Of a stretch of DNA of 32,587 nt, positions 23,832 through 31,902 are shown in pieces. Location of the stretch: NCBI GenBank assembly GCA_020072805.1, contig JAIQGC010000039.1, positions 40,964 to 73,550 of the forward strand. Reading direction: 5' to 3'. This stretch comes from Terriglobia bacterium (GTDB lineage Bacteria; Acidobacteriota; Terriglobia; Acidiferrales; UBA7541). Both the position numbers and the translations under genes were made by a program. How positions within the stretch are numbered: the first letter of the stretch is position 1; every line of letters starts with the position of its first letter. The notes under the pieces are model-generated. The model was given only the letters and a program-made list of their open reading frames with translations. It was not told the DNA's origin and did not search any database.

Positions 23832-24032
23832 GTGCAAGGGAAGATCAAGTGGTTCAATAATTCGAAAGGGTATGGTTTTATCGGACGCGAGGATGGACCG
23901 GATGTGTTTGTCCATTATTCTGCGATTGTCGGAGAAGGATACCGGACATTGCAGGAAGGCGACTCGGTAGAGTTCGAAGTCGTCCAGGGTCCCAAAGGAC
24001 CGCAAGCGGCGAACGTCAGCAAATCGGCCTGA
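23832..24032 (+). CDS. Cold-shock protein (CspA family)
   Basis: A 66-residue single cold-shock domain, an RNA/DNA chaperone that binds single strands. RNP1 is [10 protein letters not shown] and RNP2 is VFVHYSAI. The opening [15 protein letters not shown] and the closing [14 protein letters not shown] are typical. The start is GTG 23832, with AGGAGA 9 bases ahead; no ATG fits. A promoter-like element lies about 90 bases upstream. The gene stands alone, with palindromes before it and the PolX promoter after it. Confidence 0.95.
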   Translation: MQGKIKWFNNSKGYGFIGREDGPDVFVHYSAIVGEGYRTLQEGDSVEFEVVQGPKGPQAANVSKSA

Positions 24033-24143
24033 ACGGCAGCCGCAGGATATTCCAGTCTCAACCAAAACTCTTGCCAGAATTAGGGGCGCTAGCGGTGTGC
24101 CCCGGCAACGCGCAAGCCCTACCGCAGGCAGATGCAATCGCTC

Positions 24144-24149
24144 TATAAT
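24144..24149 (+). promoter_or_regulatory. Perfect -10 element for a leaderless polX message
   Basis: TATAAT matches consensus fully and ends 6 bases before ATG 24156, so transcription should start at or next to the A of the start codon. No clear -35 is present at 16-18 bases. This favours ATG 24156 over the in-frame ATG 24132, which would lie upstream of the promoter. Confidence 0.6.
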
Positions 24150-24155
24150 CAGCGC

Positions 24156-25934
24156 ATGGACAACCGGCAAATCGCCCGCATACTGCGCGAGACCGCGCAA
24201 CTTCTGGAAATCGACGGCGCCTTCATCGGGCGTTACCGCAGCTATGAGAAGGCCGCGGAACTGGTGGATTCCCTGCCCGAATCGGTGGCCGCGCTGGCGC
24301 AGGAACCGGAAAAGCTGAAGGAGTTGCCGGGAATCGGCGAGCGTCTGGCGGAGCATCTTCAAGAAATCGTCAAGACGGGAGACTACAGCCTGCGGAAAAC
24401 GCTGCTGAAGAAATATCCGGAGACGCTTTTGCAGGTGCTGGCGCTGCAATCGCTGGGGCCGAAGAAGGTGTCGCTGCTGTGGAAGACGTTTCACGCGGGA
24501 ACGGTCGAGGCGGTGGAGGCGCTGGCGCGGGAAGGAAAGCTGCGGGCGGTGCCGGGGTTTGGGGAGAAGAGCGAGCAGAACATCCTGAAGGCCGTGGCCA
24601 CGTTTCGAAAGTCATCCGGGCGCTTTCATGTGCACACGGCGGAGGAGGCGGCGGAACGGCTTATCGAGCATATCGGCAAGGCGGGCAAGGCGGTGGCGTC
24701 GGTGACGCCTGCGGGGTCGCTGCGGCGGGGCAAGGAGACGGTGGGAGACCTGGACCTGCTGGTGACGCTAGGGGCCGGGCACACCACAAAAGCCAAGGTG
24801 GAGACGCTGGCGGAGCATATTTTGGAATTTCCAGGGATTGAGCAGACGCTGGCGCGCGGGGAAAACAAGGTGAGCTTCACGCTGGAGGACGGGATGCAGG
24901 TGGACGTGCGCCTGCTGGAGAAGGAAAGCTTCGGAGCGGCACTGCTCTATTTCACGGGGTCGAAAGAGCACAACGTGGCGCTGCGCGGGCGGGCCAACGA
25001 GATGGGCTATACGCTGAACGAATACGCGCTGAGCACGCTGAAGGGCGAGAAGCGCATGGCGGGCGCCAGCGAGGAAGAGATTTACGCGAAGCTGAAGCTG
25101 GACTACATTCCGCCGGAACTGCGTGAGAACAGCGGGGAGATTGCCGCGGCGGAAAAGCACGCGCTGCCCAAACTGGTGCGGCGGGAGGAGATTCGCGGCG
25201 ACTTGCAGATGCACACGACGGCCAGCGACGGCAAGAACACGATCGAAGAGATGGCTACGGCGGCGCGGCAGCTGGGACACGAATATATCGCCATCACCGA
25301 CCACAGCAAAACCGTGACCGTGGCCAACGGCCTGGACGAAAGGCGCATGGCAGCGCACATTCGAAAGCTGCGCGAAGCGGACAAGGCCGGGCTGGGCATA
25401 CGTATTTTTGCCGGGGCCGAAGTGGACATTTTGAAGGACGGAACGCTCGACTACAGCACGGAGATTCTGGCGCAACTGGACGTGGTGGTGTGCTCGATCC
25501 ACTCGTACATGAATCTTGAGCGAGAGGCGATGACCGAGCGGATGCTGGCGGCGATTGAAAATCCCTACACGCAGATCATCGCGCATCCCACGGGGCGGCT
25601 GCTGTTGCGCCGGGAGGCGTTCGATTACGACATGGAGAAGGTGCTGGATGCGGCGGCGCGGCACGGGGTGGCGATGGAGTGCAATTCGTACCCGCGCATG
25701 TGCAAGGAGCGCGGGGTGAAGGTGGTTATTTCGACGGATGCGCACTCGACGCAGAACCTGCCTTACATTCGCTTTGGAGTGACCATGGCACGGCGGGGCT
25801 GGCTGGAGAAGAGGGACGTGCTCAATACGCTGCCCGCGGAGAAGTTTCTGGGGGCCTTGCGGGCCAAGCCGGGAGCGCGGACGGCGGCGGCCGCCGGGGC
25901 GGGAGCGCGTAGGAAGAGTGCGCGGAGACAGTAG
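24156..25934 (+). CDS. polX: Family X DNA polymerase with PHP domain (PolX)
   Basis: A 592-residue PolX: a gap-filling repair polymerase joined to a PHP phosphoesterase that gives 3'-exonuclease activity. The order is helix-hairpin-helix regions (KELPGIGERLAEH, AVPGFGEKSEQ), palm with AGSLRRGKETVGDLDLLV (metal ligands Asp198, Asp200), thumb with YFTGSKEHNVALR, then PHP from about 347. PHP ligands include ITDHSK, SIHSY, AHPTGR and STDAH (Asp528, His530). Two oddities occur. The first PHP motif reads LQMH (Gln351, His353), where Bacillus subtilis PolX has LHMH. The loop after CNSYP513 is about 10 residues shorter than in that enzyme, missing the RLDL stretch. The C-terminus is an Ala/Arg-rich tail. 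Confidence 0.93.
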   Translation: MDNRQIARILRETAQLLEIDGAFIGRYRSYEKAAELVDSLPESVAALAQEPEKLKELPGIGERLAEHLQEIVKTGDYSLRKTLLKKYPETLLQVLALQSLGPKKVSLLWKTFHAGTVEAVEALAREGKLRAVPGFGEKSEQNILKAVATFRKSSGRFHVHTAEEAAERLIEHIGKAGKAVASVTPAGSLRRGKETVGDLDLLVTLGAGHTTKAKVETLAEHILEFPGIEQTLARGENKVSFTLEDGMQVDVRLLEKESFGAALLYFTGSKEHNVALRGRANEMGYTLNEYALSTLKGEKRMAGASEEEIYAKLKLDYIPPELRENSGEIAAAEKHALPKLVRREEIRGDLQMHTTASDGKNTIEEMATAARQLGHEYIAITDHSKTVTVANGLDERRMAAHIRKLREADKAGLGIRIFAGAEVDILKDGTLDYSTEILAQLDVVVCSIHSYMNLEREAMTERMLAAIENPYTQIIAHPTGRLLLRREAFDYDMEKVLDAAARHGVAMECNSYPRMCKERGVKVVISTDAHSTQNLPYIRFGVTMARRGWLEKRDVLNTLPAEKFLGALRAKPGARTAAAAGAGARRKSARRQ

Positions 25935-25943
25935 AGAGAAGAG

Positions 25944-25996
25944 AGATTTCTCCGCTCCGGGACGGCAATAACCGCCGTCCTTCCGGTCGAAATGAC
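25944..25996. repeat. Degenerate palindromic element
   Basis: A 7-base stem GGACGGC/GCCGTCC around AATAACC (25960-25980) sits between short outer arms ending in GAAATGAC. The end resembles the GGATGAC arm of the element at 19101. It fills much of the gap between polX and the DUF4097 gene. Confidence 0.45.
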
Positions 25997-26096
25997 AAGT
26001 TAATTTTGGGGCTGGACATGGCCGGGGAACTTTTTCCGCGGGGGTTGCGTACCTATTTCTAGCAGGCCGGAACCGACTGTCCCTGCAACGAGGTGT

Positions 26097-26987
26097 ATGC
26101 CGATGATTTCCAAGGTCATAATTTTGAAGAAAATTGCCCTGTGGCTGGGCGCGGGCTGCGCGGCCATTTTGGGCATGGCGCTGCTGGTTCCGGTGGCGCA
26201 TGCCGAGGAATGGACCAAGAGCTATGCGGTGAACGAGCGGCCACAGGTGCGCATTCACACCAATGATGGGGCGGTGCGGGTGTATACCTCGGAGACGAAG
26301 CAGATTGAATTTCGCGTGGAGTATCACGGCTATGAGCTGGGCAAGGGGCTTAAGATTGACGCGCGGCAGGACGGGCCGCGCATCGAGCTGGACGCGCACC
26401 TCGCCAGCCGGCTCTGCGTTTTCTGCATCAATACGAACCGGTCCCTGCGCATCGAAGTGCGCATGCCGCGGACGGCGGACCTGACGGTGGATACGGGAGA
26501 CGGGTCGGTGGAATCAGAAGCGGTGGAGGGGCAGATGGAGATTCGCACCGGCGACGGGCACATCAGCGTACACGGAGCCAAGGGGGAGATCCGGCTGCGC
26601 ACGGGCGATGGGCATATCGAGGCGCGAGGAGTGGACGGGGCGCTGGAAGCGACGACCGGGGACGGGCACATCAGCGTCGAGGGACGATTCGACATTCTGA
26701 ACATCAAGACAGGAGACGGCAGCGTGGAAGCGCGCATCGGTGCCGGATCGAAGATGAAGCAAGGCTGGTCCATCAGCACGGGGGACGGGAGAGTGGATGC
26801 GGAGTTCCCGGAGGGATTCCAGGCCAATCTGGACGCAAAAACGCGCGACGGGCGGATCAGCGCGGACCTTCCGCTGACGGTGGAAGGGGAAATCAGCAAG
26901 TCGAGCGTGCAGGGGAAACTGAACGGCGGAGGGCCGCCGCTGACGATCCGGACGGGGGATGGGTCGGTGCGGCTGCATCGGGGGTGA
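26097..26987 (+). CDS. Exported DUF4097-type beta-repeat protein
   Basis: A 296-residue protein of unknown function. Residues 1-37 are a signal peptide: basic start, hydrophobic core to MALLVPVAHA, cleavage before EEW. The mature part is built from repeats of about 16-20 residues centred on TGDG (VDTGDGSVES, IRTGDGHISV, LRTGDGHIEA, TTGDGHISV, KTGDGSVEA, STGDGRVDA, TRDGRISA, RTGDGSVRL). This is typical of DUF4097 right-handed beta-helix or beta-strand repeats. Two cysteines in LCVFC could pair outside the cytoplasm. No anti-sigma or PadR neighbour, often linked to this family, is seen. ATG 26097 has ACGAGGTGT just ahead. Confidence 0.82.
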   Translation: MPMISKVIILKKIALWLGAGCAAILGMALLVPVAHAEEWTKSYAVNERPQVRIHTNDGAVRVYTSETKQIEFRVEYHGYELGKGLKIDARQDGPRIELDAHLASRLCVFCINTNRSLRIEVRMPRTADLTVDTGDGSVESEAVEGQMEIRTGDGHISVHGAKGEIRLRTGDGHIEARGVDGALEATTGDGHISVEGRFDILNIKTGDGSVEARIGAGSKMKQGWSISTGDGRVDAEFPEGFQANLDAKTRDGRISADLPLTVEGEISKSSVQGKLNGGGPPLTIRTGDGSVRLHRG

Positions 26988-27082
26988 TGGGGAGGCGTGA
27001 CTTCTGACTCGTAACTTGTGGCTGTTGAAAACAGCGCCAAGGACGGGTTCGTATTGCGATGAAGTCGTTTGCGTAAGGGCCA

Positions 27083-27110
27083 GTAGGGGCACGGCATGCC
27101 GTGCCCCTAC
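27083..27110. repeat. Perfect 28-base palindrome
   Basis: Two 14-base arms, GTAGGGGCACGGCA and its exact complement, with no loop. It lies in the 138-base gap between the convergent DUF4097 and aceE genes, where it could end both transcripts. It shares the GTAGGGGC edge with the palindrome at 7796. Confidence 0.8.
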
Positions 27111-27125
27111 GTGTGAACTGAGTGG

Positions 27126-29804
27126 TTAGGTGGTGAGGGGGTTTCGTTTTTCGGGGTTGATGCCGAGTTCAGCGGTGGCTTTTTGCAGCGCGGGGAGATC
27201 AATCTGTCCCTCGTGCTGGAGCTCGACGAGCGCGGCGTAGGCGACGTGCTTGGCGTCCACTTCGAAGAAATCGCGCAAGGAAGAACGGCCTTCGCTGCGG
27301 CCGAAGCCGTCGGTGCCCAGAGCGGAGAGATGGCGCGGGACCCACTTCGCCACCATGCTAGGCAATACCTTCAGATAGTCGCTGGCGGCGACGAATACGC
27401 CGGGAGCATCCGCGAGGCACTGGCTAATGTAAGGAACGCGGGGTTTTTCCGCGGGATGGAGCATGTTCCAGCGTTCGGTTTCGATTCCGTCGGTGTAGAG
27501 GGCCTTGTAGCTGGTGACGCTCCAGACGTCGGCGGCCACGCCGAATTTTTCCTCGAGAATTTCCTGTGCATGCAGAACTTCGCGGAGGATGGCGCCGCTG
27601 CCGAAAAGCTGCGCGCGGAGTTTGCTGTTCTTCTTTTCCGAAGCGCGGAAGCGGTACATGCCTTTCAAAATGCCCTCGCGGCAGCCTTCGGGCATTGCCG
27701 GCATGGCGTAAGGCTCGTTCATGACGGTGATGTAGTAGAAGCAGTCCTCGCGCTCCTTGTACATGCGGCGGATGCCGTCCTGAAGAATGACGGCGATTTC
27801 ATAGGCGAAGGCGGGGTCGTAGGCTCGCATGGTGGGGATCGGCAGAGCGAGGACGTGGCTATTGCCGTCCTGGTGCTGCAAACCCTCGCCGGCGAGCGTG
27901 GTGCGGCCGGAGGTGCCTCCGAGGAGGAAACCCTTGGTGCGCATGTCGGCGGCGGCCCAGAAGAGGTCGGAGATGCGCTGCAGGCCGAACATGGAGTAGT
28001 AGATGAAGAACGGAATGGTGTTAATGCCGTGGGTGGCGTAAGCGGTGCCCGCGGCGATGAAGGAGCACATGGAGCCGGCTTCAGTGATGCCCTCTTCGAG
28101 AATCTGGCCGTCTTGCGCTTCCTTGTAATAGAGCAGGGTGTGCACGTCCACCGGTTCGTAGAGCTGGCCGACGCTCGAATAGATGCCCACCTGGCGGAAG
28201 AGGGATTCCATGCCGAAGGTGCGGGCTTCGTCGGGAACGATGGGAACGACGAGCTTGCCGATTTCGGGGTCGCGCAGAAGTTTATTGAGCATGCGCACGA
28301 AGACCATGGTGGTGGAAACTTCACGGCCCTCGCTGCCCTCGGCGAATTCGCGCCAGAGTTCGTCCTGGTCGGCGACGATGGGCTTGGAGCGCACGGTGCG
28401 CTTGGGGGTATAGCCGCCGAGACTGGCGCGGCGGTTGCGCAGGTATTCGATTTCCGGGCTGTCCTCGGCGGGGCGGTAGAAGGGAGCTTCGGCGACGTCG
28501 TCGTCGCTCAGGGGAATGCCGAAGCGGGAGCGGAATTCGCGGAGTTCATCCTCGTTGAGCTTTTTCTGCTGGTGAGAGATGTTTTTGCCTTCGCCGCTTT
28601 CGCCGAGGCCGTAACCCTTGATGGTGCGGGCGAGAATGACCGTGGGAGAGCCTTTGTGGTCGACGGCGGCCTTATAGGCGGCGTAGACCTTGCGGGGGTC
28701 GTGCCCGCCGAGACGCAGGCGGCGCAGGGCTTCGTCGGGGAGCGGCTCGACCATTTTGAGCAGGCGCGGGTCGGAGCCGAAAAAGTGCTCGCGCACGTAG
28801 GCGCCACTTTCGATGGAAATCTTTTGGTAGTCGCCGTCGACGATTTCGCCCATGCGGCGGACAAGCAGGCCTTCGGTGTCGAGATCGAAGAGGGGATCCC
28901 AATCGCTTCCCCAGAGGACTTTGATGACGTTCCATCCGGCGCCGCGGAAGGCGGCTTCGAGTTCCTGAATGATCTGGCCGTTGCCGCGCACGGGGCCGTC
29001 CAGGCGCTGGAGGTTGCAGTTGACGACGAAGATGAGGTTATCGAGTTTTTCGCGGGAGGCCAGGGTGATGGCACCCAAGGTTTCCGGCTCGTCGGTTTCG
29101 CCGTCGCCGAGAAAGGCCCATACTTTGGCATCGGTGACGGGCTTGAGGCCGCGGTTTTCCAGGTAGCGGCTGAAGCGGGCCTGGTAGATGGACATGATGG
29201 GCCCCAGGCCCATGGAGACCGTGGGGTATTCCCAGAAATCGGGCATGAGCCAGGGGTGCGGGTAGGAAGTGAGGCCTCCGCCGGGCTTGAGTTCGCGGCG
29301 GAAATTTTCGAGCTGCTGGGCGGAGAGGCGGCCTTCGAGAAAAGCGCGGGCGTAGATGCCCGGAGCGGCGTGGCCCTGGAAATAGATGGTGTCGCCTTCA
29401 AATTCGTCGGTGCGCGCGCGGAAGAAATGGTTGAAGCCGACTTCGTAGAGAGTGGCGGCGGAAGCGTAGGTGGAGATGTGCCCGCCGATATTGTGCTCGA
29501 CGCGATTGGCGCGGACGACCATGGCCAGGGCGTTCCAGCGGATGAGGCTCTTGATGCGGCGTTCGATCTCCTGGTCGCCGGGAAAGAGAGGCTGCTGGCG
29601 GGCGGGTATGGTGTTGGCGTAAGCAGTGCGTGCGGTGAACGGAATTTCGACGCCGGCCAGATGCGCGTGGGTGCGCAGGCGCTCAAGGATTTCGCGGGCG
29701 ACTTCGGGACCGCTGTCATGGAGTACCGAATCGAGCGATTCGAGCCATTCACGAATGCCAATGTCTTCCATCGAAGAGGGATTTTTCACGGCGCTGTCGT
29801 CCAT
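27126..29804 (-). CDS. aceE: Pyruvate dehydrogenase E1 component, homodimeric type
   Basis: AceE decarboxylates pyruvate with thiamine diphosphate and passes the acetyl group to the E2 lipoyl domain. The 892-residue length matches the homodimeric enzyme of proteobacteria. Landmarks are NIGGHISTYASAATLYEVGFNHF (106-128), HAAPGIYARAFLEGRL, the ThDP/Mg motif GDGETDEPETL (233-243) followed by NLIFVVNCNLQRLDGPVRGN, and EGLQHQDGNSHV in the second half. ATG 29804 precedes the conserved MEDIGIREWLESLDSVL; AGGAG lies 12 bases upstream. aceF and lpd are not in the window. A 20-base inverted repeat 64 bases upstream may be an operator. Confidence 0.96.
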   Translation of the reverse strand: MDDSAVKNPSSMEDIGIREWLESLDSVLHDSGPEVAREILERLRTHAHLAGVEIPFTARTAYANTIPARQQPLFPGDQEIERRIKSLIRWNALAMVVRANRVEHNIGGHISTYASAATLYEVGFNHFFRARTDEFEGDTIYFQGHAAPGIYARAFLEGRLSAQQLENFRRELKPGGGLTSYPHPWLMPDFWEYPTVSMGLGPIMSIYQARFSRYLENRGLKPVTDAKVWAFLGDGETDEPETLGAITLASREKLDNLIFVVNCNLQRLDGPVRGNGQIIQELEAAFRGAGWNVIKVLWGSDWDPLFDLDTEGLLVRRMGEIVDGDYQKISIESGAYVREHFFGSDPRLLKMVEPLPDEALRRLRLGGHDPRKVYAAYKAAVDHKGSPTVILARTIKGYGLGESGEGKNISHQQKKLNEDELREFRSRFGIPLSDDDVAEAPFYRPAEDSPEIEYLRNRRASLGGYTPKRTVRSKPIVADQDELWREFAEGSEGREVSTTMVFVRMLNKLLRDPEIGKLVVPIVPDEARTFGMESLFRQVGIYSSVGQLYEPVDVHTLLYYKEAQDGQILEEGITEAGSMCSFIAAGTAYATHGINTIPFFIYYSMFGLQRISDLFWAAADMRTKGFLLGGTSGRTTLAGEGLQHQDGNSHVLALPIPTMRAYDPAFAYEIAVILQDGIRRMYKEREDCFYYITVMNEPYAMPAMPEGCREGILKGMYRFRASEKKNSKLRAQLFGSGAILREVLHAQEILEEKFGVAADVWSVTSYKALYTDGIETERWNMLHPAEKPRVPYISQCLADAPGVFVAASDYLKVLPSMVAKWVPRHLSALGTDGFGRSEGRSSLRDFFEVDAKHVAYAALVELQHEGQIDLPALQKATAELGINPEKRNPLTT

Positions 29805-29868
29805 ACTTTGCTCGGGCTCCTGTGTGGCGGTCAGTTAGGCAAGGAAATGGACGGCTCGCGAAAGGCAA

Positions 29869-29888
29869 GTGTTCAATTCCTTGAACAC
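29869..29888. promoter_or_regulatory. Inverted repeat upstream of aceE, candidate operator
   Basis: Perfect 8-base arms GTGTTCAA-TTCC-TTGAACAC. It lies 64 bases before the aceE start codon within a 236-base gap that otherwise shows no gene. It does not match the E. coli PdhR site pattern that I know, so the binding protein is unknown. Confidence 0.45.
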
Positions 29889-30040
29889 ACAGAATACACC
29901 GAAATACAAATTCTCGCATGCCCCCGAAGATGAGAGCGATGAAGGAAGAGTTACTGGCGGGAGAGGAGGGCGGCAAATCAATGAAAACAGAAGTCATTGT
30001 GGCCGGGAAGGCCGGGGATAAGGAGTATGGCGGGAGCCGG

Positions 30041-30778
30041 CTAGAGCGAGCGGCCGCCGTCGAGAATAAGGATTTGCCCGGTAATAAAAGTGGAACGGAG
30101 GAGGAAAAGAACGGACTCGACGACCTCTTCCGGCGTGCCGGTGCGCGCCAAGGGGGCGCGGCGGATGAAATCGGCTTCCCACTCTATGGGATCGCCGGGC
30201 ATGGTGATCGTGCCAGGGGCGATGGCGTTGACGCGAACCTCGGGGGCGAGGGCGCGGGCCAGGCAGCGAGTGAGCATGATGACGCCGGCCTTGGAGACGG
30301 AGTAGGGGAGGTAGTTGGCCCAGGGGAGGAGACCGCCGACGGAAGCGAAATTGATGATGGCGCCGCGGGATTCTTTCAGGAGCGGAGCGGCGGCTTGCGC
30401 GGCGAAAAATTGGGCTTTGAGATTGGTGTCAAGGGCGGTGTCCCACTGCTCCTCAGTGGCGGTTTCCAGGGACGCGGGAGAAAAGACGGCAGCGCTGTTA
30501 ACGAGGAAGTCGAGGCGAGAGAAGCGGGTGGAGGCCCCATCGATGAGGCGGCGGATTTCGGAGACCTGGCGAAGGTCGGCGGAGACAGGAAAGGCGCGGC
30601 GGCCGAGGCCTTCGATTTCGGCGGCGGCGGAGCGGGCGGCGACATCCGAGCCGCGGTAGTGGAGGACAATGTCGGCGCCTGCGTGGGCCAGGCCCAGGGC
30701 CACGGCGCGGCCGAGGCGGCGTGCGCCGCCGGTAACGAGGGCGACGCGGCCGTGGAGAGAAGAGTCAAGAGGTGGCAT
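30041..30778 (-). CDS. Short-chain dehydrogenase/reductase, pteridine-reductase-like
   Basis: A 245-residue classical SDR oxidoreductase that uses NAD(P)H. The cofactor motif is TGGARRLGRA near residue 17, with NSAAVF after the fourth strand. The catalytic residues are Ser in NFASVGG and the YSVSK pair (Tyr-x3-Lys). Arg after TGGA and HYRGSD suggest NADPH preference and likeness to FolM/pteridine reductases. ATG 30778 was chosen over GTG 30799 because the conserved fold starts soon after it; neither has a good Shine-Dalgarno site. It is divergent from bshB1 and lies upstream of aceE on the same strand. The substrate cannot be told. Confidence 0.85.
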   Translation of the reverse strand: MPPLDSSLHGRVALVTGGARRLGRAVALGLAHAGADIVLHYRGSDVAARSAAAEIEGLGRRAFPVSADLRQVSEIRRLIDGASTRFSRLDFLVNSAAVFSPASLETATEEQWDTALDTNLKAQFFAAQAAAPLLKESRGAIINFASVGGLLPWANYLPYSVSKAGVIMLTRCLARALAPEVRVNAIAPGTITMPGDPIEWEADFIRRAPLARTGTPEEVVESVLFLLRSTFITGQILILDGGRSL

Positions 30779-30873
30779 GATGACTCTAGAAGTTAGCACA
30801 ATTCACGGGGTAAGATGCGGGGCTCGCGAGATGAGGGAGAGCTTGCCCGGCGTGGGGAAAAGAGGAGATGTCC

Positions 30874-31590
30874 ATGAAACTCGATCTGCTGGCAATTGCG
30901 GCGCACCCGGACGACGTGGAGCTGACGTGCGGGGGGACGATGATCAAGATGGCGCGGCGGGGGTACAAGACCGGGGTGATGGACCTGACGGCGGGAGAGA
31001 TGGGCACGCGGGGGACGCCGGAGACGCGGGCGCGGGAAGCGCAGCGGGCGGCGAAACTGCTGGGAGCCAAGTGGAGGGGAACGCTGGAGGTGGCGGATTC
31101 GAACGTGCAGGCCAGCCGGGAGAACAAGCTGCGGCTGGCGGAAGTATTGCGCGAGCTGCGGCCGCGGACGGTGATTCTGCCTTATTGGGAGGCACGGCAT
31201 CCGGACCACTACCACGCCTCTACGCTGGGATACGAGGCGTGCTTCCTGGCGGGATTGAAGCAGTTGCCGATCGCGGGAGAACCGTTCCGGCCGTTCAAGA
31301 TTCTGTATTCGACGGCGTATGCGCCAGTGCGGCCGAGTTTCGTGGTGGACATCACGGCGGAGTACAAACAGCGGCACCGGGCGATTCTGGCGTATGCCTC
31401 GCAGTTCCGACCAGCAAAGGGAGCGCGGAAATCCAAGGTGCATCTGGCGATTGACCGGCTGGAGGAAGAGATGAACCAGATGGCGCGGCACTACGGGCAG
31501 TTGATCGGGGTGAAGTATGGCGAGGCGTTCCTGACAAAGGAATTGGCACAGGTCGAGGACGTGGTGGAGATGGCGGTGCGGTCGATTTAA
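30874..31590 (+). CDS. bshB1: Bacillithiol biosynthesis deacetylase BshB1
   Basis: A 238-residue PIG-L/LmbE zinc deacetylase. BshB1 removes acetyl from GlcNAc-malate, the second step of bacillithiol synthesis. The zinc motif AHPDD gives His11, Asp13 and Asp14. DLTAGEMGTRGTPETRAREAQ is the sequence typical of the BshB1 branch, and ARHPDHYHAS supplies the later metal ligand. ATG 30874 was preferred: GAGGAG lies 6 bases ahead of it, but touches the alternative ATG 30868. bshA and bshC are not in the window. This is evidence for bacillithiol as a thiol in the host. Confidence 0.92.
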   Translation: MKLDLLAIAAHPDDVELTCGGTMIKMARRGYKTGVMDLTAGEMGTRGTPETRAREAQRAAKLLGAKWRGTLEVADSNVQASRENKLRLAEVLRELRPRTVILPYWEARHPDHYHASTLGYEACFLAGLKQLPIAGEPFRPFKILYSTAYAPVRPSFVVDITAEYKQRHRAILAYASQFRPAKGARKSKVHLAIDRLEEEMNQMARHYGQLIGVKYGEAFLTKELAQVEDVVEMAVRSI

Positions 31591-31597
31591 GGGGCGG

Positions 31598-31819
31598 CTA
31601 GAAGCTTTCGTCGTCCTGGGCGGGGGAAAAACCGGGGAGCATCACGCCGTCGGGGCGGCGCTCGACTTTGACGCGGGTGAGCTGCTCCTGCTCGGCGCCG
31701 CTCTTGCGCAGAACGGCCACGGTGCTAAGGGCTTCGTTATAGACGCGGGTGACCAGATAGGTATCCGGCGTCCCGTCTTTCTTCCAGAGCTGTCCAATTT
31801 GAACTTTGCGCACACTCAT
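31598..31819 (-). CDS. Small protein of unknown function
   Basis: A 73-residue frame that I do not recognise: opening MSVRKVQIGQLWKKDGTPDT, then YLVTRVYNEALSTVAVLRK and a C-terminal ERRPDGVMLPGFSPA. It has a plausible beta-rich composition, no signal peptide and no membrane segment. It fills the space between bshB1 (7 bases away, convergent) and hpf (same strand, 83 bases upstream). The compact fit and the sensible residue pattern favour a real gene. There is no Shine-Dalgarno site before the ATG. Confidence 0.6.
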   Translation of the reverse strand: MSVRKVQIGQLWKKDGTPDTYLVTRVYNEALSTVAVLRKSGAEQEQLTRVKVERRPDGVMLPGFSPAQDDESF

Positions 31820-31902
31820 CTGTAGAAGATGACTTTAGAGGGCCGGAGAGAAAGTGTCAACTGCGGACAGAGCTGCGCCGCCAAATCCGCCGGGGGAAAG
31901 GC

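Noticed and set aside
29885-29910. Degenerate ACACAGAATACACCGA repeat, like scattered CGCAGAG-type tandem repeats
   Set aside because: Only two imperfect units are visible, too weak to list as a feature. It partly overlaps the aceE inverted repeat.
27183-29933. About 900-codon open frame antisense to aceE
   Set aside because: Same effect of codon bias. It has no recognisable domain, and the AceE motifs on the minus strand are unmistakable.
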